Below, piece after piece: positions 6,970-11,653 of a stretch of DNA of 11,653 nt. This stretch comes from an uncultured Clostridia bacterium. GTDB lineage: Bacteria > Bacillota > Clostridia > Oscillospirales > Ruminococcaceae. A program made the translations under genes and the position numbers. The stretch covers positions 1 to 11,653 of the forward strand of contig CAMAJC010000027.1 in NCBI GenBank assembly GCA_945835425.1, written 5' to 3'. The notes under the pieces are model-generated. The model saw only the letters and a list, made by a program, of their open reading frames with translations. It was not told where the DNA came from and made no database searches. Every line of letters begins with the position of its first letter. Position 1 is the first letter of the stretch.

Positions 6970-7010
6970 AATTATTCATTATTCATTCTTCACTATTCAT
7001 TATTCATTAA
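6970..7010. repeat. A+T-rich TTCATTA repeat
   Basis: ATTCATTATTCATT occurs twice (6974-6987 and 6995-7008), 21 bp apart, just past the stop codon of the minus-strand gene at 7018. An exact 18-bp inverted copy of 6970-6987 lies at 11466-11483, so this is a dispersed intergenic repeat rather than local low complexity. Confidence 0.7.
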
Positions 7011-7017
7011 ATGAACA

Positions 7018-8298
7018 TCAATCAACGCATGTCATGATGTCGAGGATTTCCTTGTCGGTTTCCCGCATACCGTCGTGGCCGAGGCGGCAGATATTGTGGA
7101 TGGTGTTCTCTACCCCCAGGGAGACGATGCCGTCGCCGCCGTAGAACTGCTGACCCATCTTGAACATCTCATAGCCCAAAAGCCCTGCGTCGACCGCAAT
7201 GGCGATCTTGGCGGCGCAGGAGGCCTTTGCACCGTCGCAGACGATGCCGGAGGTCACGGCGAGCGCGTTGACGATCGTATGGGCGACCTCGGTGAACCGT
7301 CCGCCCTGCAGCCAGGCGATGCCTGCACCGGCCGCAGCGCCTGCCGAAACAGCGCCGCAGTAGGCCGAAAGGCAGCCGATACCGGTCTTGATATGGATGG
7401 CCAGCAGGTTGGAGACAAGGAGTGCACGGTAGATCGTATCCTTCTCCGCATGGAGGTGTGCGCCGTATTCCAGCACCGGCAGCGAAGCGGTCATGCCCTG
7501 ATTCCCGGAGCCGGAGTTGATGACAACCGGCAGCTCGCAGCCGTTCATCCGGGCGTCGGAACCGGCAGCGGCCCGGGCTTTGGCGCGGGTGCGGACGGAG
7601 TCCCCTTCGTTTTGCAGCAGCACCTTGCCGATATTGGCGCCGTAATCGCTGCGCAGGCCCTCGTCGGCGATGGCGGTGTTGTAGGCGATCTGGCGGTCGA
7701 GGATTTCCCGCACGTCCGCAATGTCCGCGATCTCGGCATACCGGCAGATGCCCTCGACGGTCAAGACCTCATAGCCCGGCTTCTCGACCGTCTGGGCACT
7801 GGTCAGCGGGGTGTCCAGCAGCACCTTCCCGTCCTTTTCGAGATAAACGATATGGTCATGGGTGTCGGCGATCTTCGCGGCGGCGCTGTGGGCACCGTCG
7901 TACACCCGCACGGTGATGCTTAAAAGCCGTCCGTCATCCGCCTGCCGGACAGTCACGTCCGCCTTTTCCATCCACTGGGCAAAGCGGCGCTTGTCCTCCT
8001 CGCTCACCTGGGAGAGGACTTCCAGCCGCAGGTCTTCCCTGCCCGCGACAACGCCGATGCCCGCAGCCGCCTCCAGGCCCTTGGCTCCGGCGGTATTGGG
8101 GACGATGACGCTCTTGACGTTTTTGATGATATTGCCGCTGGCCTCGACTTCGACCTTATAGGGGATGGTGCCGAGAAGGCTTCTTGCCTTGGCCGCGCAG
8201 TAAGCGACCGCGATCGGCTCGGTGCAGCCCATCGCCGGGATAAGCTCCTGCCGCAGGATTTCCGTGTATTTCTCATATGTACAGTCGTGCTTTTCCAT
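7018..8298 (-). CDS. L-cysteine desulfidase / serine dehydratase alpha-like protein (UPF0597, CyuA/YhaM type)
   Basis: Probable iron-sulfur lyase acting on L-cysteine or L-serine (426 aa from the ATG, normal for the family). Diagnostic segments are AMGCTEPIAVAY with Cys25 near the N-terminus, NSGSGNQGMTASLP (261-274), GIGCLSAYCGAVSAG (306-320, Cys309 and Cys314) and GIVCDGAKASC (351-361, Cys354 and Cys361). Cysteines in the last two blocks are the likely 4Fe-4S ligands, by analogy with L-serine dehydratase alpha domains. E. coli CyuA/YhaM belongs to this family and degrades cysteine to pyruvate, ammonia and sulfide. The start is uncertain: the ATG at 8298 has AAGGA 12 nt upstream, and an in-frame GTG at 8307 has it 3 nt upstream, adding three residues. 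Transcribed divergently from the M20 amidohydrolase gene. The substrate (Cys or Ser) is not settled by sequence. Confidence 0.92.
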   Translation of the reverse strand: MEKHDCTYEKYTEILRQELIPAMGCTEPIAVAYCAAKARSLLGTIPYKVEVEASGNIIKNVKSVIVPNTAGAKGLEAAAGIGVVAGREDLRLEVLSQVSEEDKRRFAQWMEKADVTVRQADDGRLLSITVRVYDGAHSAAAKIADTHDHIVYLEKDGKVLLDTPLTSAQTVEKPGYEVLTVEGICRYAEIADIADVREILDRQIAYNTAIADEGLRSDYGANIGKVLLQNEGDSVRTRAKARAAAGSDARMNGCELPVVINSGSGNQGMTASLPVLEYGAHLHAEKDTIYRALLVSNLLAIHIKTGIGCLSAYCGAVSAGAAAGAGIAWLQGGRFTEVAHTIVNALAVTSGIVCDGAKASCAAKIAIAVDAGLLGYEMFKMGQQFYGGDGIVSLGVENTIHNICRLGHDGMRETDKEILDIMTCVD

Positions 8299-8344
8299 AT
8301 CTTCCACCGGTCCTTTTTTCAGTTTTTCGCCTGAATCTGAGAGT

Positions 8345-8373
8345 ATTATACCCTGTTTTAGCGGGAAAGTAAA
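8345..8373 (-). promoter_or_regulatory. promoter of the CyuA/YhaM-type gene
   Basis: On the minus strand TTTACT (8373-8368), 17 nt, TATAAT (8350-8345). The -10 is perfect, the -35 matches four of six. It lies about 45 nt before the start codon. Confidence 0.7.
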
Positions 8374-8409
8374 GGAAAAAATGCTTTCTGCGGAGAAACA
8401 GTTTTTTGC

Positions 8410-8437
8410 TTGCCATCGGCGGGAAATATGCTACAAT
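8410..8437 (+). promoter_or_regulatory. promoter of the M20 amidohydrolase gene
   Basis: TTGCCA (8410-8415), 16 nt, TACAAT (8432-8437), with a TGC extension just before the -10. The predicted leader is about 97 nt; I see no riboswitch-like or operator-like structure in it. Confidence 0.65.
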
Positions 8438-8540
8438 GAGGATGGAGCAGGAAAAGCAGACGCGCTCATCAAGAGGCAGGTATATTTTGTACAAGGACAT
8501 ATTCCGCAAGGCTTAAGTTATCGCAGAAAGGATGTTTACC

Positions 8541-9890
8541 ATGGACAAACTGGAACAGAAAATCATTTCCATCATCGAAAGCCGCAGGGAGGAGATCATC
8601 GCCCTGGGACGGGACATTTTTACCCACGCGGAGATGGGCTACAAGGAGTACCGGACCGCAGGCGTCGTACAGCAGAAGCTGGAGGAGCTGGGGATTCACC
8701 CGGAGACAGGGCTGGCCGTCACCGGCGTCAAAGGGTATCTCCAAGGCAAAGAGGCGGACGGTCCGGTGGTCGCGGTCATCGGCGAACTGGACGCCCTGCC
8801 GATTCCGGCCCATCCGGATGCTAACCCCGAGACCGGCGCGTCCCACTGCTGCGGGCACAACGCCCAGATTGCCGGGATGCTGGGGGCTGCCATGGCGCTT
8901 ACCGACCCGGAGGTCAGAGCAGCCCTGGACGGCAGCGTCGCCTTCATGGCGGTGCCGTCGGAGGAGTTTGTCGACACGGCCTTTAAAAACGGCCTGATGG
9001 AGCAGGGCATCATCCGCTACGGCGGCGGCAAGAGCGAGCTGATACGCATCGGCGCTTTCGACGACATTGCCGTGGCGGTCGGGCACCACATCGTCCCCAA
9101 TATCGCGGGTTTTGAGCTGGCCAACAACACCACCAACGGCTTTGTGAACAAGGTCGTCACCTTCCGCGGCAAGTCGGCTCACGCGGCAGGTTCTCCCCAC
9201 GAGGGCGTCGACGCTTTAAACGCCGCGACCCTCGCCATGCACGCGATTGACCTCCAGCGGGAGACCTTCAAAGATCAGGACAGCGTCCGCATCCACAGCT
9301 ACCTTCCCCGCGCCGGTACAGCGATCAACGTCATCGCCGAGGAGGTCTGTCTGGAAAGCTCGGTCCGTGCCAAGAACATCCCGGCGCTGCAGGACGCTGA
9401 CGCAAAGTATGACCGCTCCATCCGCGCAGGCGCCCTGGCGCTGGGCTGCAGCGCGGAGATCGTCACGATTCCCGGCTACCTGCCGACCGTTCCGCTGGAG
9501 CACCCGGAGCTGATGAGCGGCGTCCTGACCGACCTCATCGAGGAAGAAAAAGCGCAGGGACGGGACTATACGATGGGCTGGCGCAACCGCGATTTCCATG
9601 AAGCCGGTTCGACCGACTACGGCGAGCTGTCCTCCATCCTCCCGCTCTACCAGTTCCGCACCGGCGGCTACACCGGACAGCTGCACAACTCCAACGTCCG
9701 CGTCACCGATGAACAGCTGGCTTATGTGGAGCCTGCGAAGATCTTTGCGCTGATGGCTTACCGGCTGCTGAAGGACGGCGCTGCCGGGGTCAAGGAGACT
9801 GTCGGGCAGTTTGAGCCGCTGATGAGCAAGGAAGAATACTTCCGGTTTATGGAGGAGATGAGCCGGAAAGAGGTTTTCCCGGCTGAATAA
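8541..9890 (+). CDS. M20 family amidohydrolase, AbgB-like
   Basis: Cytosolic metallo-amidohydrolase of peptidase family M20 (449 aa), closest in character to the B subunit of p-aminobenzoyl-glutamate hydrolase. The N-terminal metal-binding region has HAEMGYKEY (29-37), GELDALPIP (81-89) and HCCGHNAQ (102-109; His106 and a neighbouring Cys as ligands). The catalytic PSEE is at 139-142 and GHH at 181-183. The lid/dimerisation domain starts near 190, with KSAHAAGSPHEGVDALNA (211-228). GSTDYGELS (356-364) and the GQLHN His382 close the active site. I chose the ATG at 8541 because AAAGGA lies 8 nt upstream; an ATG at 8532 abuts that site. No AbgA partner or AbgT transporter is in the window, so it may act alone on an N-acyl or aminoacyl-amide substrate. 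Confidence 0.93.
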   Translation: MDKLEQKIISIIESRREEIIALGRDIFTHAEMGYKEYRTAGVVQQKLEELGIHPETGLAVTGVKGYLQGKEADGPVVAVIGELDALPIPAHPDANPETGASHCCGHNAQIAGMLGAAMALTDPEVRAALDGSVAFMAVPSEEFVDTAFKNGLMEQGIIRYGGGKSELIRIGAFDDIAVAVGHHIVPNIAGFELANNTTNGFVNKVVTFRGKSAHAAGSPHEGVDALNAATLAMHAIDLQRETFKDQDSVRIHSYLPRAGTAINVIAEEVCLESSVRAKNIPALQDADAKYDRSIRAGALALGCSAEIVTIPGYLPTVPLEHPELMSGVLTDLIEEEKAQGRDYTMGWRNRDFHEAGSTDYGELSSILPLYQFRTGGYTGQLHNSNVRVTDEQLAYVEPAKIFALMAYRLLKDGAAGVKETVGQFEPLMSKEEYFRFMEEMSRKEVFPAE

Positions 9891-9897
9891 ATATAAC

Positions 9898-9941
9898 AAA
9901 ACGCCCTTTCCCGGAAGTGTAGGCCTCTGGAAAAGGGCGTT
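9898..9941 (+). terminator. hairpin of the amidohydrolase terminator, U-tract removed by insertion
   Basis: AACGCCCTTTCC (9900-9911) pairs with the arm 9929-9941 (one bulged A) around a 17-nt loop, 9 nt after the stop codon. A preceding A-run is present but the stem is followed by CAGG instead of T's. The missing T-run lies at 10165-10169, behind a second copy of the loop and 3' arm. Joining 9941 to 10167 rebuilds an ideal intrinsic terminator. Confidence 0.8.
9921..9941 (+). repeat. left copy of 21-bp direct repeat (putative target-site duplication)
   Basis: An exact 21-base sequence beginning AGGCCTCTGG and ending AAAAGGGCGTT, identical to 10146-10166. The matches end exactly where the terminal inverted repeats of the element between them begin. 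Confidence 0.85.
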
Positions 9942-10145
9942 CAGGCTGTCGATAAAGTTACCCATTGATGATTTGTAGTTGTAGCGGCGACCTGCGGTCG
10001 CCACCGACATCAGCTAAATATCCAATGTTCGATGCGGAACGATTAAATAATTCGCGAATTTGTACAGACTTGGTGGCGGTCGCAGACCGCCGCTACAAGC
10101 AAATGATTGTTACGCTTGATTCCTATAGACTTTATCTACAAGCTG
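9942..10145. mobile_element. 204-bp miniature inverted-repeat element (MITE-like)
   Basis: The ends are imperfect terminal inverted repeats of 17 bp: CAGGCTGTCGATAAAGT at 9942-9958 and, on the other strand, CAGCTTGTAGATAAAGT at 10145-10129 (14 of 17 identical). Inside lie two inverted 27-bp modules, starting TTGTAGCGGCG, at about 9975-10001 and 10070-10096 (about 23 of 27 match); each is itself a hairpin (GGCGACC-TGC-GGTCGCC and GGCGGTC-TGC-GACCGCC). An A+T-richer core of about 70 bp separates them. There is no transposase; a frame crossing the region shows no protein features. A perfect 21-bp direct repeat flanks it. It is therefore non-autonomous and would have been moved by a transposase elsewhere. 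The end sequence recalls IS1182-like ends from memory, which I could not check. Confidence 0.78.
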
Positions 10146-10166
10146 AGGCCTCTGGAAAAGGGCGTT
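10146..10166 (+). repeat. right copy of 21-bp direct repeat (putative target-site duplication)
   Basis: Identical to 9921-9941. Here the copy runs on into TTT, the original U-tract of the amidohydrolase terminator. It lacks the 5' arm and cannot form the hairpin locally. Confidence 0.85.
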
Positions 10167-10240
10167 TTTGTCTTCCGAAAAGCACAGACGGATTCATCCA
10201 AAATATTTTTACTTTCAGCCGTAAAAAATATAAATAATGC

Positions 10241-10269
10241 TTGACAATCCATCTTTATTAGGATATAAT
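10241..10269 (+). promoter_or_regulatory. perfect-consensus promoter of the PerR-like gene
   Basis: TTGACA (10241-10246), exactly 17 nt, TATAAT (10264-10269): full match to the sigma-A/sigma-70 consensus. Such strength suggests that the promoter is normally held down by a repressor. The leader to the ATG at 10309 is about 33 nt. Confidence 0.88.
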
Positions 10270-10280
10270 ATCAATAAAGA
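10252..10280. promoter_or_regulatory. palindromic operator candidate over the -10 (autoregulation)
   Basis: TCTTTATT (10252-10259) and AATAAAGA (10273-10280) are exact inverted 8-mers. Nested between them is GATATAATATC (10262-10272), a 5-1-5 palindrome that contains the -10. The spacing and A+T content suit a Fur/PerR-type box, but it does not match the standard PerR box TTATAATNATTATAA or Fur box exactly. The two palindromes are offset by one base, so one of them may be fortuitous. Confidence 0.5.
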
Positions 10281-10308
10281 AGAATATGCGATAAGGATAA
10301 ATGTCACG

Positions 10309-10719
10309 ATGAAAAAGCGACACACGATTCAGCGCACATTGGTTTATGAAGCTGTAAACAGGCTGCAATGCCACGCCACCGCAGATGAGATTTACGAGTC
10401 GATTGCAAAAGAACATCCGAATATCAGCAGGGCGACCGTATACCGCAATCTGAATCTGCTGGCTGAAGAAGGAGAAATCCGCAGGCTGGAAATCCCGGGC
10501 GGAGCCGACCACTTCGACCACCGGTGCCACGACCATCTCCATGTAAGATGCGAGAAATGCGGCCGGGTCTTTGACGTGGACGGAGAATATATCACCGGTC
10601 TGGAGAAAGCGATTCAAAACGACCATGGATTTAAATTCACCGGCTACGATATCCTTTTCCGGGGAATCTGCCCGGATTGTCAAAAAGCATCCCGGCAGCA
10701 TGACGCTGACCCCGGATGA
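10309..10719 (+). CDS. Fur-family regulator, PerR-like
   Basis: Metal-dependent repressor of the Fur family (136 aa), most like PerR peroxide sensors. The winged-helix DNA-binding domain spans residues 1-65, with recognition segment SRATVYRNLNLL (40-51). The regulatory metal ligands align with those of B. subtilis PerR: His22 (HATADEIY), Asp70, His76, His78 and Asp89. Asp89 rather than Glu is the PerR-like state. The structural Cys4 zinc site is Cys81/Cys84 (CEKC) and Cys121/Cys124 (CPDC). Arg46 sits where B. subtilis PerR has Asn61, a DNA-specificity position, and matches Fur. The first helix of longer Fur proteins is missing, as in a known clostridial subgroup starting MKKR/MKQR. The start ATG has AAGGA 11 nt upstream; the longer frame to 10237 would overlap the promoter. 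The QueD-like gene follows after 67 nt, probably co-transcribed. Confidence 0.92.
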   Translation: MKKRHTIQRTLVYEAVNRLQCHATADEIYESIAKEHPNISRATVYRNLNLLAEEGEIRRLEIPGGADHFDHRCHDHLHVRCEKCGRVFDVDGEYITGLEKAIQNDHGFKFTGYDILFRGICPDCQKASRQHDADPG

Positions 10720-10786
10720 ACCTTTAACAAGCGCGTATGCGGGCGCATCAATAACCCGTAAATATATTCATTAAAGGAGTACCGTT

Positions 10787-11353
10787 ATGAGAAGTATTAC
10801 AAAGTTGGACCTCCAGTATGCACACCGTTTCTACGGCTTTAAAGGCGAGGCGCAGTATCTGCACGGACATACCGGCGTGCTGACCATCGAGGTCGAGGAT
10901 TCTGTGGAGCCCGGCGTAAATATGGTTTTCCCCTGCAATGAGATTCAGAAGACCGCGTGGGAAGTCCTGAAGAATTTTGACCATGCTTTGGTTCTGAGAG
11001 AGGACGACCCGCTGCTGCCCGCTATTCTGGGCGTCTATGAAGCGCAGGGCATCAAAGACGGCGCACCGACCAATAAGATGAAAGGCCCGGCTTTTAAAAC
11101 GGAGCTGGCAACCGCTTATCCCGACTGCCGCCTGGTCGTAACCAAAGAAACCATGACCGTCGAAGGCATGATCAAGATCGTATATGACCTGCTGAAAGAC
11201 AAGCTGAATATCGCCAAGCTCACCTTCACCAGCGGCGTCAATGCTGCCTCGCAGGAATATGAGACCAGCAAAACCATCGACCGCTGCCCGCTGTGCGGCA
11301 TTGCCCTGAACGAGAACGGCGTTTGCCCGAAATGCGGCTATAAAAAGAAATAA
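10787..11353 (+). CDS. QueD/PTPS-like protein with C-terminal zinc ribbon
   Basis: 6-Pyruvoyl-tetrahydropterin synthase/6-carboxytetrahydropterin synthase superfamily (188 aa against about 120 for QueD). The N-terminal zinc triad is His13 (YAHRF), His26 and His28 (LHGHTG). FDHALVL (64-70) supplies Asp65-His66, and a Thr-x-Glu motif (TVEG, 124-127) takes the place of the usual PTxE. The catalytic Cys of QueD, four residues before HGH, is Ala22 here. Residues 167-183 add CPLC...CPKC, a rubredoxin-like zinc ribbon before a Lys tail (YKKK). AAAGGAG lies 7 nt before the ATG. It follows the PerR-like gene and is ended by a strong terminator; no queC, queE or folE is nearby. The fold is clear but the reaction is not: the missing Cys argues against assuming queuosine synthesis. 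Confidence 0.88.
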   Translation: MRSITKLDLQYAHRFYGFKGEAQYLHGHTGVLTIEVEDSVEPGVNMVFPCNEIQKTAWEVLKNFDHALVLREDDPLLPAILGVYEAQGIKDGAPTNKMKGPAFKTELATAYPDCRLVVTKETMTVEGMIKIVYDLLKDKLNIAKLTFTSGVNAASQEYETSKTIDRCPLCGIALNENGVCPKCGYKKK

Positions 11354-11371
11354 CAAAAGCAGTTTAAAGAG

Positions 11372-11423
11372 AAATGCTCCTTGCCGATGGCCGGTTCTGG
11401 CCTTTGGCAAAGAGCATTTTTTT
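11372..11423 (+). terminator. intrinsic terminator after the QueD-like gene
   Basis: AAATGCTC (11372-11379) pairs with GAGCATTT (11412-11419), continued by TTGCC/GGCAA (11381-11385 and 11406-11410) and an inner GGCC/GGCC. A run of seven T's ends at 11423. It begins 18 nt after the stop codon. Confidence 0.92.
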
Positions 11424-11465
11424 GCTTATCAGTATTCCAGCAGGTTCTCGTCCTCCTTCGGAGTT

Positions 11466-11483
11466 AATGAATAATGAATAATT
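11466..11483. repeat. inverted copy of the TTCATTA intergenic repeat
   Basis: AATGAATAATGAATAATT is the exact reverse complement of 6970-6987, about 4.5 kb away. Both copies lie between genes. Confidence 0.7.
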
Positions 11484-11488
11484 ATGGT

Positions 11489-11507
11489 GTGCGCCGGATC
11501 GGCGCAC
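11489..11507. repeat. GC-rich hairpin beside the A+T repeat
   Basis: GTGCGCC (11489-11495) and GGCGCAC (11501-11507) form a 7-bp perfect stem with loop GGATC. A further half copy, GGTGCGCCG, follows at about 11520. There is no U-tract. As at 6.8-7.0 kb, a GC-rich palindrome sits next to the TTCATTA-type repeat. Confidence 0.55.
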
Positions 11508-11557
11508 GATTAAATAGATGGTGCGCCGCCGGGAAGATGAACATATACGGAAACGAT

Positions 11558-11587
11558 AAAAGCCCGCCAAGCGATTGCTCAGCGGGC
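11558..11587 (-). terminator. intrinsic terminator of the tRNA-Pro transcript
   Basis: On the minus strand GCCCGC (11587-11582) pairs with GCGGGC (11567-11562), followed by TTTT (11561-11558). It starts 6 nt after the tRNA CCA end. Confidence 0.85.
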
Positions 11588-11593
11588 ATTATC

Positions 11594-11653
11594 TGGTCTG
11601 AGTGACAAGACTTGAACTTGCGGCCTCTACCACCCCAAGGTAGCGCGCTACCA
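11594..11653 (-). tRNA. tRNA-Pro (anticodon GGG), 5' part outside the window
   Basis: The minus strand shows the D-arm end GGTAGCGC, an anticodon stem CTACC/GGTAG around the 7-nt loop TTGGGGT, the T-arm with TTCAAGT, the 3' acceptor strand CACTCAG, discriminator A and an encoded CCA at 11596-11594. The anticodon GGG is at 11636-11634 and reads proline codons CCC/CCU. About 60 of roughly 77 bases are present; the 5' acceptor strand and most of the D-arm lie beyond the window. Confidence 0.92.

Noticed and set aside
8469..10010. Minus-strand open frames across the M20 gene (8469-9200, 9216-10010)
   Set aside because: They are antisense to a well-supported amidohydrolase gene, show no motif and have no start signals.
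9965..10237. 90-aa frame across the miniature element
   Set aside because: It runs through inverted-repeat arms and the downstream direct repeat, has no ribosome binding site, and its composition is that of non-coding DNA.
10720..10786. Separate promoter for the QueD-like gene
   Set aside because: A TTAACA near 10723 has no acceptable -10 at the right distance, so co-transcription with the PerR-like gene is simpler.
10748..11410. 220-aa minus-strand frame opposite the QueD-like gene
   Set aside because: It starts inside the terminator hairpin of the sense gene and has no family signature, whereas the sense frame carries zinc-site motifs and a good ribosome binding site.

Overview
The window looks like a chromosomal segment of a moderately GC-rich Clostridia member, probably Oscillospiraceae/Ruminococcaceae-like. 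The evidence is consensus AGGAGG ribosome binding sites, sigma-A type promoters, a Firmicutes-style CUT1 sugar ABC operon without its own ATPase, LacI/cre-type operators, a short second peptide deformylase, a PerR-like regulator and scattered REP-like palindromes. Taxonomy is inference; no rRNA or diagnostic marker is present.

Layout. (1) 141-4623, minus strand: a sugar-uptake operon read from right to left: lipoprotein substrate-binding protein, MalF-type permease, MalG-type permease, LacI-family regulator. Its promoter (4548-4576) has a palindromic GGAAACGTTTCC operator between -35 and -10 and a second copy 57 bp upstream. The sites fit autoregulation by the LacI protein, but also match the CcpA cre consensus. 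(2) 4871-6010, minus: a zinc-dependent medium-chain alcohol/polyol dehydrogenase with its own promoter and a clear terminator. (3) 6070-6553, plus: a divergent 136-aa peptide-deformylase-like gene. (4) 6554-7017: a gene-free stretch with a diverged tandem duplication (about 163-bp period) of REP-like palindromes and an A+T-rich TTCATTA repeat. (5) 7018-9890: a divergent pair, a CyuA/YhaM-type (UPF0597) desulfidase/dehydratase-like enzyme on minus and an M20 AbgB-like amidohydrolase on plus. (6) 9891-10166: the terminator of the amidohydrolase gene, split by a 204-bp miniature inverted-repeat element flanked by a 21-bp exact direct repeat. (7) 10241-11423, plus: a perfect-consensus promoter overlapped by palindromes, a PerR/Fur-type regulator, then a QueD/PTPS-like protein carrying an extra C-terminal zinc ribbon. 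(8) 11424-11653: repeat debris, then the terminator and the 3' part of a minus-strand tRNA-Pro(GGG).

Functionally this is ordinary accessory metabolism: sugar import with local control, a polyol-type dehydrogenase, amino-acid and amidohydrolase catabolism, and a metal/peroxide-responsive regulator. The most notable points are the mobile element that separated a terminator hairpin from its U-tract, the REP-like palindromes shared between that element and the 6.6-6.9 kb gap, and two family members with altered key residues (the deformylase and the QueD-like protein). I did not find a clearly new defence or biosynthetic system.
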